DNA of 64,000 bases from Carposina sasakii (taxonomy: Eukaryota; Arthropoda; Insecta; Lepidoptera; Carposinidae), in assembly GCA_014607495.2 (NCBI GenBank), contig CP053156.1:806001-870000 (forward strand), given 5' to 3'. Of the stretch, positions 1-11,949 are shown in pieces. Positions within the stretch are counted from its first letter, which is position 1. Each line of letters opens with the position of its first letter. Position numbers and translations under genes: made by a program. The notes below the pieces were generated by a model. That model had not been told where the DNA came from, made no database searches, and was given only the letters and a program-made list of their open reading frames with translations.

Positions 1-1159
1 ATTTTACTTTAGTAAGCTCGAGTTTTGGGAGGAAGTCGGTTTTTCGTTTTAAAAAAATTATTACCAATAATAAGCTTGACTACAGAGTAAACAACTGGGC
101 CTTTGATATGACAAATGTCATATCAATACTGGGCTTAGCATAAATGGCAAAGAGAGAAAGGGACAGGTAGTGTTTAGGTTTAAGTGCCACAGTCAGAATC
201 GAATGGGTCTTAAATGTGTTTTCTATAGACGTAGACGATGCTTAAAACGTTAGACCTTGTCTCACAAAACGGGAGTTTGGACATTGCTTCGCGATTCTTT
301 TGTAACAACACCGTTAGTGTTTTGTTTTTTTGTTATTAGTTAATCCTTTATTATGGTTTGGATGGATGGATCATGGATGGATTTTTTGAAAGAATTGTAT
401 TTCTTTTTGTGTCAGTAAGTTTTATTTGTAAAATGACTATCGTTACGTGTGTACATATTTCGGATTGGGCATTTTCCCTTGTAGGAAACTATGCCTAATT
501 CCGGAATGTATTGTATATTTCTAAGTACCTATCCCTGCATTCCATATTTATCGTCACTTTTGATGCAACAGTGAGCTTGCCTTTGATACTTTTTGTACGT
601 AGTTGCCCTTCTTCTCCGCTAGGAGTACCTAAATGTGTTCTGTGATTAAACCGCGTAACTTCGGTCGATACCTACTGGGCTTTAAATTCGTGCTTACCAT
701 GGAGAAGGTATAAAAGAGGAGGTGGGACTATGAACTGAGTCGTGTGGCAATCGTGAGGCCTTGACGTTATGATAGGGGCGGAGCTTCAGGGCCAGTGTGT
801 GTAACACAGTACCTAGGTGTAACCACACGCTTATGCAAGTAGTTTGGCTAGTCACAAAAGCTGGTTTCTATGTAAATGTGCTAGTGTTAGGATGCTCCCC
901 TCGTCCCATACTTAACCCCCGCTCCGCGGCACACTATTTTTGTATGAAAATATACTTATCCGCTGCTCCTCTTTTATTTCTTCTCCATTGTGCTTACCCT
1001 ATAGCCTAGGAGCCTACTAGCTGCTGTACCTACTAGGTAGGGCTAGATAGGTTCCGTTTTTTAGGTTTTAGTTCTACCATCAGCTCTACCGTGAGTTTAC
1101 GTCGCAACAAATACAATGTTCTACGAAAACAAATTCAGAAATAAAAATTATGCTGACAT
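1..1159. other. Unassigned AT-rich sequence
   Basis: No exon, repeat family or RNA gene could be supported here. The last exon of the minus-strand symporter should lie to this side, because exon 8 ends in a splice donor at 1415, but I could not identify it. A TATAAAAG string near 709 has no downstream gene to go with it. Confidence 0.4.
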
Positions 1160-1192
1160 CATGGAGGAAATAAAAATTTTATTTCCTCCATG
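1160..1192. repeat. Perfect 16-bp palindrome with one-base centre
   Basis: Two 16-bp arms beginning CATGGAGGAAATAAAA are exact reverse complements around a single A at 1176. The palindrome is bounded on both sides by a short direct repeat, GCTGACAT (1152-1159 and 1193-1200). This looks like a small hairpin or a foldback insertion, not a gene part. Confidence 0.75.
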
Positions 1193-1415
1193 GCTGACAT
1201 AAATATTATCCATTCATAATTTTAAGTTTATGTTTAAGTTTGACAGTCAGAATCTACTACAATGTATTTAAAGATAATCGCGAATCATATAACTCGTGGT
1301 AGACCCACTGGTCATATAAAATAAAAATAATAAAGTGCTGTAAATATTAATACCAACAAAGCACATTCCCAAACTGAATCTACTGCAATCATGCACTATA
1401 CAAATCCAATCATAC

Positions 1416-4400
1416 CTGTACCGAAGGCTTCTCAGTCTGTCTCGCTCTTATCCGTTTGGCCAGTGGAGGCGTGAAGAGTGCAGGGTCTGGTTGGTTGCTA
1501 CCGTTTTTCTCCCACGGCTGTTTCTGGTGCCATAACAGTGATAGGGCAGATCCTAGTATCATCACCCATAGGAAACCAATCTGAAAATTGAAAATTTTAT
1601 TTTTCTATAATTCTATAATTCTTTATTGTACACAGAAAAAACACACAAGATACAATATTTTAGAAGATAATGTCCAAAGGCGAGCTTATCTCTAGCAGAG
1701 ATTTCTTCCAGCCAACCATTTAAAATAAAGTTATTAGCGTTTTTCTGCATTTAAATTTGACGTTTTCATTCTATACCAGATAAAACAGTTCATATTTTAA
1801 ACTATGTAAATCAGATAGCAAATAGAAAATGTAATTCTGCACTAGGTAATGTATTTTTGATATGGGTCACCACCAAAAAACATTACCATGTATATAATGT
1901 TGCCAAGCCTCGCACTGTCAAAAAGTTATTAGAACTCATGTAGCCAAGCTTCTTAGTCGAGCAAACATTTTTTACCTCAGAACTTTACGCCTCAGATAAA
2001 ATATGTGAAATCGAGAAAAGGTGCATATAGTGCTATATCTGACCCCGCCATAACTAAGCATGACTGTACTATCTCGTTCTATCCTGCAATTCTGGCTATG
2101 TGTGGGAGCACAGTCGTACTTATATGTTTGTATGTATTTATTAAAATACTCTGAATTCGCAGTAGATTTTTTTCATAATCACACACTTCACAACACATTG
2201 CCCTAGTCCCACAGTTGGGTCCCTAAGGTCTTATGTTGTGGGTACTAAGGGGGCGTATTACGTAACGCAATTTGGGGGGGAGGGGGTCTCGTAAAACGTT
2301 GCGATGCGTTATAGGGGCGGGAGGGGGTCTTTCTTACAATATGTTACGCAACATTGTTTCTCTTTTTAAAATATAAAATTAGGGAATGAAAACTCCCAAA
2401 TTGGCAACCCTTTTCGTTTACGTTTTACGGGGAATCCGTCGATTGTATTAGTCTGGTCGTCATTTTTAATTTGTCCTCGCAAATTGGCAACCTTTACGTT
2501 TATACACTTATATTTCACGGGGAATTACGTAACGTTTAGAGAGCGGGAGGGGGGGTAAGAAAAACGTTACGGTGCGTTACAAGGGGGGAGGAGGGGTCCA
2601 AAATCTTAAAAAATTGCGTTACGTAATACTTGAACGCTCCCTAAGCAACGATATATAAATGCATAGATAAGTATAGAAACATCCATGACTCAGAAACAAA
2701 CATCGATATTCGTCACATCAATCTTTGCACCTACCGGGATTCGAGCCCAGGACCTTTGGCGTCGCAGGCAGGGCCACTACCAACTACACCAATCGGCCGC
2801 TAAACTGTAGGTAGACTGTAGACGGATAAATTTGCGATCCTTTCCATTCGTATACCACAGGTGTAGTAACATGTCAATTTTTGTATCTAAATTTTAATTT
2901 TTCATATTCATACATCAGAAAGTTAATGAAACCAATACTTACAGGGCTCGTCCACATATACGACAATCTGTAGAGGTACATGTAATGGGTTTCCTCGGTG
3001 ACCACGGTGGTATTTCCTAGGACTACGTCATTTATGCAGCCCTCTACGCTCACCGGGAGGCGGGCAGGGGATGGTCGGGGACCTCCGAAACTTATCCAGA
3101 GGGTTGCTGCCATACCAGTTAACAGGGCTATTGAGGTACCCTGAAAAAAATATTACTATCTTTAAGATTTATTATACTTAGGAATACCTGTTATATAAGT
3201 GTCTACCAATATTTATTATACGTTGTTAAGATATATCTATCATATCTTAGTAGATACTAACATTTACAAGTAGGTACACGGTTTGTTACTAATATTATTA
3301 TGTACCTATGCGTTTGTGGTATGGATTTACAATAGTCAATTTTATTGATTTAATTAAACATACTGAACAATACGGTGTATCTAATGTTCAGCTCGGATTC
3401 TAAGCTAAGCTATAGGGTCAATCTTAATACACTCGTTCATCCTAATCAGCCATACAACAGACGAGACCCATCGTTTTAATAGACGAATTGCCTAAAAGCC
3501 TCCACTTAACAGAAGCCTCCAGAAAGAGACAAAAATACACTTCTTGTAACCCTGGCACAAATCTTTCAGATAATCATACAATTACTAAATAATGTAATTT
3601 TGCTCACTCTCTCATTAGCGTAAGTAGTAAACATGCCAAGAGTAAACACTCCTAACAAAGGTCCACCAACGGCACCGAAGATGGTCAACGATGCTTGGAG
3701 GACTCCTCCCAAGTGTTCAGCAACGAACGCCAGCGCTAGGAAGATCAGCCCGAAAGCACAGGCAGCCAGCTTCGTGAGCCAGGGTGTGTAGGATGAAGGA
3801 ACTTCGCACCATCTGGGGAATATTGTGAAGTGGGCAATAAGTCAGTAAGTAAAAAGAAAAGAATATAATTTTGACAGTTATAAAGTTATGTTGGTTATAC
3901 CTAGTCCAATATTAAGTGTATCATAGATGATCGGTCACCAACCCGCCTGTCCAGCGTGGTTACTATGGGCAATTACCCCCCATGGCAGTCTTGTGGCGTG
4001 CCCTGGTAGGTAGCGTAGGTACGTCCAGCAGTGGACTACAATAGGCTGATGATGATGATAATGATGATGATGATGATAAACGATTGTTTTGGGTATTATT
4101 ATGTCCAGATAAAAACATTAGCCAATCCTTGTATGGTGAAAAAGCATACGAAATGTTAAATCTGAACTTTGTGCTATGACATATTTAGTACAAAATCACG
4201 GTTAAAAAAGAGGCGACAAGCGTCATGAACAGTGTGTCTACGTACGTCATTCACGTTGGCATGCCCTGGAGGCAATAGACTGATCAATGATTGTTTGTGA
4301 CTCGTTACCTGCATCTATGCGGTAGCAGACCAAATGCCAGCATAAGCATACAATAGTAAGTCATCATAATTTTATTGTATTTGCAACATTTATTACCTCT

Positions 4401-7400
4401 GCATTGAATCAGGCGTTAGGTACTATTTGGAAGTTCAAAAATTGAACTAGTGTTCGCCCTACGCCCTCCACTGACCCTCAAATCTAATCATTAATCTGAT
4501 TTGTTCACAATCAAGAGTCGTCAGCTGAAGGCTAGGCTAGGCCTAGGCCCGGTAGGAAAGAAACTAAGGTAACCTTTTTGTAGTTAGTGGTCACATTTCA
4601 AAATACCGTAACTGCAATAAGTAAGTATATAGGTACTTATTGGTAGTTCCCCATGTTAAGATGTTTCTCTCACCTGCTAATATAGTCGGAGAGTGTGACA
4701 GCAGCAAGTGAGTTGCAAGCAGAAGAGATCGTCGACAATGAGGCGCTGAAGATGCCAGCCACGAACAGACCGGCCAGACCAGGGACTTTCATAGCATCCA
4801 CCACGTAGAATGGCATTAGCTGGTCTGCCTGAGAACGATATTATTAGGTATAAAGCAATCTGTATATACCTAGCTATAGAAGGTTACGCATTTGTTAAAG
4901 CCAATTAAATCGTCGATATTTAGTGGCATAAGTGGTATATGCCTTCAGGAATTTGTACTCACACTAAGGTCTCAATTCCACGACCCGCGCATGGATCTAC
5001 ACCATAGCTTTCAGGTTTTCAGTAATGCACAGACAAGAAAAAAGTACTACACAACAATTTCAATTAAATTGTCTGTAGTTTTCTGATATATTTATTTGAG
5101 ATGCAACATTTTCGTGCATGATTCAGATAATATTCATTCAGTTACTAGGTATTATATTAACTGAAGATAAACGATAACCGACCAGCCGACGTTTGATGAT
5201 TACTTAGAAGATGTAATAAAATCGTATTGTTTAAGATATAGGTACAAGGACATTTAGATATTTAGATAGTATGGTAAGTATTATTACACTATCATGATAA
5301 AAGTCTCGAAATGAAATTGCTAGAGATAAAAATAAAGAAATACACCAAAAACTGGCATAGACAGTAGGTGTAGACGTCAAGGCTTCAAGTTGCCAACATT
5401 TAAAAACTAAACAGAGAAATTCATCCGAATAATCTTAGTCGAACAAAAACAGTCAAATGTCATAAATTAAAGACTCAAGCAGACCGGATGCGTATGCGTA
5501 GACGTGCACATACCGCTGAGTTGTAATGTATGGAACTGTATGAGACAGGACATACCGCTTGCCATGCCATCTGCGCTTACGTCTATGCATACGCAACCGC
5601 CCCCTTATTACCTAACTAGCAAAAGTAAAGCGAAAATTGTTCAAAAATCGCTGATTGCTTGTCAAATTCGTATTACGTAAAATGAATAATTTTCGCTATC
5701 GCTTTGCTTCGGCTTTGCTATTGCTTTTACGTAATCAGGGGGCCGGTCTGGTCGAGCCTATATGTATCTAATGTATGTACATTACAACTCGTGGTACGTG
5801 TACGTCTACGCTTATGTACCTATACGCATAGGTACGTCTACGCTCACTTTACCTTTCAACGAAAACTTTCTTCAAATCTTACCGCCATAATTTGTCCACT
5901 GGCAAGAGGATCACAATTCCTGTATACTGCGTATATTCCCAATCCACTGATACATGTGGATATGCTCAGTAAAGAGAGCACAGGCCATGACCACCATAAA
6001 CATGCTTGAGAGCGCTCCAATGTCTTCACTGTTAGCAGTCTTTGCACCTGAAAGTCCAAAATACGTATTCTAGTTTTATATTCCGAACTGCAAACAGAAA
6101 TGCAAAATACGTTTAAGTGCAAAATATGTTTTCTGATAAATTCAACGAAGAAGGTTGCCTTTGAATGAAGAGCGTTAACCAAATTCAGGGAAAAAGATCT
6201 AAAAGTGGCTAGTTTTGGCCTATAATTATGCTGGCTATGTCAACCTGTTGCAAATGGTAAGTATTTTTTATATGAACGGGAATCTAGATGTACCTAATAT
6301 TTGATCACTATCTCAATCTAATATTTGATTAAAGTCTTCTAAAAGATAGAGTAGTTATCTACAAGCTGTCGTATAGCTCTGAGCTGCATTTTCTAGGAAA
6401 ATCATAAACATGTTCACTCACCTGAGTATGATTAACACCATAAAGAGATAAGTATGTGACCATACCACCAATAATCAGTGACCACCAAGTATGTCTCTCT
6501 GTGGGATCTACGCTGAAACTAAATAAAACGAATGTTAAGGAATAAATTGTACATTAAAATAATGTTCATGGCAAGTTGTTAAATTCAAACCTTGGTTTGA
6601 CTAAATATATTGACAAAATTAAATAGTAGGTACTCGTATTAAGTAGGTAGGTACCTACTTAAATATACAGGGTGTTTTTTTGTGGCCACCTTTAACGAAG
6701 GGTACGTACTCTATACATCAAATAAAGTACTCGTAAGTTTATGCCAAAAAAAATGCTGGGAATTTTTTTTTGTTTTTTCAAAATTTTTTTTAAATTACTT
6801 TTTTACCTGAAACTTATAGTGTCTAGTGTTTATGTTAGTTTTTTTATAGACAGATATAAATTATTTCTCGTGAAAAAATCTTGCTACGCGCGTCTATGTG
6901 CATTTATGCAGAAAAACGCAGTCTATTTACTCAACTTTGGACCCTAATATTTTGGAAACCAGACACTTCCCAGGTATGCTTCCATGGAGAAAAATGATCG
7001 TCATGATAAGGAGATTCCGTAGTTTTCGGGAACGTTGACGACCAAAAATCATCCTGTATAATATAAGGTACAGATGAAACACGTATTGCAGTAAAAGTGC
7101 GAGTCAAGGCTAAACTATTCAGCTGTCTGATATTCAATTACTGCAATTCGATCCACTTTTTACTTCATGACTTACTTGGAAAAATCTAATCGGCCGCCTT
7201 CCTTAGCTATACTGAATATATTCAGAAATCCGCCAACTTGTATCTATGAAGTGAAGATGACCACGCTGAAAACCGCAGCAAACATCAGCAAAGATTGCAG
7301 GATATCCGTAAATAGCACAGCTTTCATTCCACCCAGGGTCGAGTAGAAGGTACATACTAGTCCGACTACTAAGATAGACACCAATCTATCCAATCCCGTC

Positions 7401-7973
7401 ACCGCTTCAAGTACTATCGCTGGTGCATACAATACTATGCCATTATACAACACCATTTGCAAGGTGTATGTTAAAGATGCAAGAATTCGCAGATTTGGTC
7501 CGAATCGCAGTTCTAGATATTCATATGCACTTGTCTTCTGTAGTCCAAAGAATACTGGCAGATACAACCTAGTGGCTATTGGCGTGGCAATACCATAGGA
7601 TATGTTGATTACTACAAATATCATCCCGTAAGTGTAGTTTTCCGCCGATACTCCAAGTAAAGTGATGGCTGACATGAATGAAGCCATCAGCGATACTGAT
7701 ACTGGCAACAGCGACATGTTCCGGTCAGCTAATAGGTATTCCTGTTGACAAAAATAAAAAAACCTTAATACGAAGATAACATTCTGCAACCGCATTAGCC
7801 TCTAACTAAACCTGCAAAAAAACATTAACTTAATCTCACTATGTATTCAGACTTACCTCATTAGTCTTCTGTTTGCCTCCACTGAATCGGAAGTAAACGC
7901 CAATGACCACTGACAGTATCATGGTCAGGGCCATGATCACATAGTCCCAAACTCCGAACACCGACTCCACCAT
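1416..7973 (-). CDS. SLC5-family sodium/solute symporter (monocarboxylate/multivitamin-transporter-like), interrupted by a stop
   Basis: Eight minus-strand exons join in phase: 7973-7857, 7741-7176, 6518-6422, 6047-5883, 4828-4674, 3812-3608, 3140-2943 and 1580-1416 (1668 nt, 556 codons). The start, [12 protein letters not shown], follows a splice acceptor at about 7977, so a 5' UTR intron is likely. Exon 2 carries the family core ([19 protein letters not shown], then YEYLELRFG and [13 protein letters not shown]). Exon 5 has [14 protein letters not shown], the serine-rich segment that forms the second sodium site in SLC5 proteins. Family members import monocarboxylates or vitamins with sodium across the plasma membrane through about 13 helices; the exact substrate cannot be read here. 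A TAG at 7244-7246 lies in frame, and exon 2 stays open and family-like after it ([17 protein letters not shown]). The exon after 1416 was not found. It is either a recently broken copy or carries an assembly or allelic error. Confidence 0.85.
2190..2806 (-). mobile_element. tRNA-derived SINE, split by a nested insertion
   Basis: Read on the minus strand, 2806-2738 has tRNA-like promoter boxes: an A-box-like TGGTGTAGTTGG and a B-box-like GGCTCGAATCCC. The body continues through AAACATCCATGACTC-type sequence to about 2190. A second copy with the same body and head lies at 43040-43305. The copy is split between 2249 and 2642 by another element, leaving SINE pieces 2190-2249 and 2642-2806. It sits in the last intron found of the symporter. 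Confidence 0.7.
2250..2641. mobile_element. Non-autonomous DNA element nested in the SINE
   Basis: The insertion begins GGGGGCGTATTACGTAACGC and ends with the inverse, GCGTTACGTAATACTTGAACGCTCCC. It is flanked by TAAG on both sides (2246-2249 and 2642-2645). Removing it restores the SINE body seen uninterrupted at 43100-43200. G-rich stretches and internal ACGTTACG-like inverted copies fill the 392 bp. There is no ORF, so it is a MITE-like element; the superfamily is unassigned. Confidence 0.7.
3940..4078 (+). mobile_element. Orphan 3' end of RTE LINE with ATG-repeat tail
   Basis: A segment ending GTCCAGCAGTGGACT is followed by TGATGATGATGATAATGATGATGATGATGA. This matches the 3' terminus and simple-repeat tail of the RTE copies at 13085-15195 and 45590-46069. 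Only the end survives, as expected for extreme 5' truncation. It lies in a symporter intron. Confidence 0.55.
6668..7056 (+). mobile_element. CAGGGTG-type short DNA element (389 bp)
   Basis: The element starts CAGGGTGTTTTTTTGTGGCC after TA and ends AAAAATCATCCTG before TA. The internal landmark AACGAAGGGTACGTACTC recurs in copies at 21126, 29740 and 32798 (minus). The TA flanks and CAGG/CCTG ends suggest a Tc1/mariner-type MITE. It lies in the symporter intron between exons 3 and 2. Confidence 0.6.
7244..7246 (-). other. In-frame TAG inside symporter exon 2
   Basis: The codon follows VVIFTS and precedes IQVGGF in the same frame. Both flanks are conserved transporter sequence, and the donor at 7175 (GTAAGT) joins exon 3 in phase only if this stretch is included. 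No alternative donor that would skip the stop is evident. It therefore reads as a single nonsense codon, not an intron boundary. Confidence 0.75.
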
Positions 7974-7977
7974 TTTG

Positions 7978-10140
7978 ACTAGAATATAAAATTGATAAAT
8001 AACAATTTAACTACACCAAAAAATATACACGATAATTCAATAATTTTCTTCTCATCAATGATATGTTAAGTTTCCACTAAGTTTCTCCTAGTTTTCATTG
8101 AAATAAAGATCCATTCCATATGCTATGATGTATAAATTGGTAGAAATTATTCCTTATCCGCAGCTAAATATAAAGTTAAATCGGAAGAGGTATAAAATAA
8201 ACATTTGTCACAGACAAAGTATCAGCTTATCTAATACATACTCGTAAACTGTGTGTAATCTGCAGAATAAATCCCTTATCGCACTAAAGAACAGTGAAAT
8301 TAAAAGTTAAGTCTTATCTAAATATGCTTTAAACACTGGTTTAACAACTTATTGTAGTATTGCATCTTTTTTAGAAACCCAGGGACGTTAACACAGGCGA
8401 TGTGCTAGCAACTTGTCACAAATCATTTGCATCTGTGCTAAACGTGGCTGTGGGATCTCCTTTGCGATCCTGCAGTTCCGGCTACCACATTTTAAGGACA
8501 CGACGGTGTGTGATGTTTGTTTAAGTGCCTAAATAAGAAACTATGATATCTCAATAGTTCAGACATGCGCCTAGTATTGGCGGAGGCCTATATCCAGCAG
8601 TGGACTTGTGGCTGAAAATGATGATAATGATGACGACCTTTAAATATTCTAAAATTGTGTCTTAGCAATACCCAAGAAGGTTTGCTGTCAGACAACCTTA
8701 TGCTATAGAAAGCTTATAGAAAGAGATTACTTGGTCCCTTTTGAAAACCAGCGCTGCTTGCAAGGTAGGCATGCCTATCTTGTTTTAGCAGCATCCAGCT
8801 GAAAGGGGACCTGTTTGGAGGTTGCACGTACACGGGACGTGACTGCCGGGCTCCATATAGGGCACAGATTCTACCTGTCTACCTACTACTTTTGATCTGT
8901 AACTATTTCTACCCTATTTCTATTGTCTTTTTCTATGTTGTTTCTGTCCGTGTATGTGTAATTCCCAAATAAAAAACTATTATATTCTATCACTAACGAG
9001 AACTAAACTTAATTAAGTAAATAGCACAATCTGAATAGAAGGAAATTACATAGGCACACAATGACTTAGGAATAAAAACAATAATATTTTATCGGACTTT
9101 TGCCGGCATATTACAAAAATAGCAGCTCATAAGGACATCGGACAGATCGTAAATATGATAAATAATAATTTTCCCTTTACTACTTTTATAAGTAAGGCAC
9201 AGACCAATCAATTTTAATTAGTTATTACGACATCAATGATTTTGATTGTCTCAATTCGAGATAACAAGATGAGAGCATATTGTTATAAATTTGTGTCACA
9301 AGGAAAGCCTTTATATTGCCTTTATATACAGTTATTCGACTGGGGACCATTTATAAGGTGGATGACATATTTGAAATATTTATATGATCCTACACAATTA
9401 AGTAAGTATTCTTAATAGCTCTTTTCAGAACTTCTCCATCCCTAGCAAGGGAATAAGGTCTTTATCGTAACTTTTTTTATATAAAATTCATATGTAGTTT
9501 GCGATTTTCGTGATCCTGGACCAAAATTATTTTATAATACCTTTCATTGTCCTAATGTAGGTTAGGTACGTAAGCTTCCTTTAATTTCTTTTTGAACTAA
9601 CATTTGGGTACCTATATGCACATTTAAAGTACCTACCTATCGACATTTTATAAAACTACCCGCACTATAGTGTATCATCTGCGACTATAGCGGCCATCGC
9701 ACTCGTAATTTGACTTCCATGCATTTCATTAGCAGTCGGTAGTGTTGGTTTGAAGTATGAAATTATGGTGATACTTACGTAAACAATTTTAATAAATATT
9801 TCAATTCTTTTATTTAAGCATTAAAGTTTTCTGGTTGAGGCGTGAATGAGGCGTTGAAACAATTTTCACATTTTATTTCATACACAAAATACTATAGACA
9901 GAAATCGTGTGATTTTAGTACCAATCGATAGGTTATTCTTTACACTTGCGAATGACTAACATAAATAAATTATAAGCGTTGAATATTGTGGTGAAAAATC
10001 GACTTAACCGTAACAAGTCAACTTGTTTCAACTCCCTTCATATCGAGGTTAGATGAAACAGGGGTCGAGGAGACTTGAAACATATTATTTTGGAGAAGTG
10101 TTAAGGGTTGTAAAATAAATATGATGATCTCATTTAATGG
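7978..10140. other. Probable 5' UTR intron of the symporter, little recognisable content
   Basis: AT-rich sequence upstream of the symporter ATG. The only repeat I recognise is a short orphan 3' end of the RTE LINE (8565-8635). No coding exon is supported on either strand. Confidence 0.35.
8565..8635 (+). mobile_element. Orphan 3' end of RTE LINE
   Basis: GGCGGAGGCCTATATCCAGC and the following TGGACTTGTGG match the last bases of the RTE LINE, followed by an ATGATGATAATGATGACG tail. No coding portion remains. Confidence 0.5.
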
Positions 10141-10144
10141 TATT

Positions 10145-10625
10145 TATTCCTATATAGCAATATAAACTTGTTTCAGACATGCAGCAAGTTTGAACTATCA
10201 AACATGGAGACTTTCAGCAAGTTTGTCATGGCAAAGGTATGTATGGAAATAAAATGCAGCAAGTTTGAGTCAAACCTCCCAGAAGTGAACTTACGGCAAG
10301 TTTGTCATGACAAGTCAAATGCAAGGTTGTCGAAACAAACTTGTATAATGTTTGTCACTACAAAATTGCTGCTAGGCCATAGCAAACATGTATAATGTTT
10401 GTTTCTTCAAAAAACCTGCAAGGTTGCCACGACACACTTTGTAGCTTCTTTGAAGAAACAAACATTATACAGTTTTGTTTCTGGTGAACTCGGAGGTTTG
10501 ATTAAATTTGCTGCAAGATTATTCCATACATACACCTTTGCCATGACAAACTTGCTGCAAGTCTCCATGTTTGATAATTCAAACTTGCTGCAAGTTTGAA
10601 AGAAGTTTATATTGCTCTCTGGGTC
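10145..10625. repeat. Large foldback (inverted repeat), about 480 bp
   Basis: The left arm, from AGCAATATAAACTTG at about 10157 to about 10280, reappears inverted from about 10490 to GTTTATATTGCT at about 10620. Further inside, TATAATGTTTGTTTC and its complement pair around 10392-10470. The word AGCAAGTTTG recurs roughly every 30-45 bp within the arms. The arms overlap by chance with short ORFs on both strands, which I take as spurious. A foldback or long-TIR MITE is the likeliest origin. Confidence 0.7.
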
Positions 10626-11710
10626 TTGACCTGCTAGACTTCCTTGTACTATTATAGGCACGCTAAGACAAAATGATTAAATTATAATTGAAATAAAATC
10701 TTTTGTGACTATTTTCTCTTGATAAAAACATAAAAACGAGGCGAGATTTTCTTATCAACAGGCTGTTTCAAATCCCCTCAGTAAGAAAAAACTTCCTCAT
10801 TTTTATTTTATCCAAAATCAAGAAGAAAATACGCCGAAATCAAATTGTACCAAATATAAATAACGAATCTTTAGTTAACGAGCTTTAGAAACATATATAA
10901 TTTAAACCAAAATATGAAACCATTATCAAAATATAAACATCGTAAAAAAACGTTAAACTGTTTCAAATCCCCTCGGTCTCCCCTACTAAACGTACGCATT
11001 TTTCCGTTTAAGATCAGTCCAGTGTAATCCAGTTCAATCCAGATATAGGATTTATTTATGTCATGGATATTACCGTACCTAAATAGTAGGTACCTACAGC
11101 CTAACAAAAGGAATCTACTGCTTCTAATCGAATCGAAATATGATAATAGGGATATAGAATTTACATACCTACTTACTTAATTTAGGAAAAAACATGGGTA
11201 GGTATTTTAACCCAACTAAGTACGAGTACTAAGTACCTACTCGTATTTTATTGGCATTGGTATTATTATAGTAAACTGGAGGTGGCACTCAAAAATTTAT
11301 ACATTGCACTTACGAATATAGTGTACTTATGAAATGTGCCTAATATTACTTTCTTAATGTAACTAGGTATACCATTTTATCACATACGTAGCTATATTAT
11401 AAATAAAAGTTAAAATGGTTATTCAAACGTTTCACCTTTCTGCGCTAAAGGTCATAAAAAACCATTATTTTAATTCTTACCTATCTACGTAAGTTTATAG
11501 GCAGGTATAATTAAAACTGTAAAAAATGTCTTATGTTAAAAGTTGTAGACTGTAACTGGCTCTTGTTTTAATGACTTATTTACCTTGTTAAAATCTTAAT
11601 TTCCTATCATTTAATTACTGTCCTATAACTAAAACTTAATATTTTAAAATGCGAGGTGTAAAATATTAGTTTAGTTATGTATTAATTATAATAAAATAGC
11701 ATTCACTCAC

Positions 11711-11900
11711 CTTTTTAATAAAATCGTGGTTTAATCGTGGTAGAGCATAGAATGATTCAACTAAAATCAAAAGTTCTTCGTAAGCACTTTCGATGTATTT
11801 ATGAATTAAAATACATTCTAAACAAAATAGAGTAAATCATACATAAAACTGAGCAAACTGACCTTGCTTGGATACTAATACCTTTGTTAAATGTTCGGGT
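11711..11900 (-). other. Candidate non-coding first exon of the symporter
   Basis: On the minus strand a GTGAGTGAA donor-like site follows AAAAAG at about 11711. The coding exon 1 has an acceptor (TATTCTAG) just 4 bases ahead of its ATG. Joining the two would give a 5' UTR exon and an intron of about 3.7 kb. The right edge is arbitrary; transcript data would be needed to confirm it. Confidence 0.25.
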
Positions 11901-11949
11901 ATTTTTATACGATGGGAATCACATTATTGTAAATTTTATGGAATTAACG

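Noticed and set aside
700..1009. TATAAAAGAGG near 709 followed by a 70-codon open frame at 797-1009.
   Set aside because: The frame has no family resemblance and no splice context; a TATA-like word alone in AT-rich DNA is weak evidence for a promoter.
10168..10661. Three short ORFs in the foldback region as small genes.
   Set aside because: They arise from the same repeated words on both strands and have no recognisable content or splice signals.
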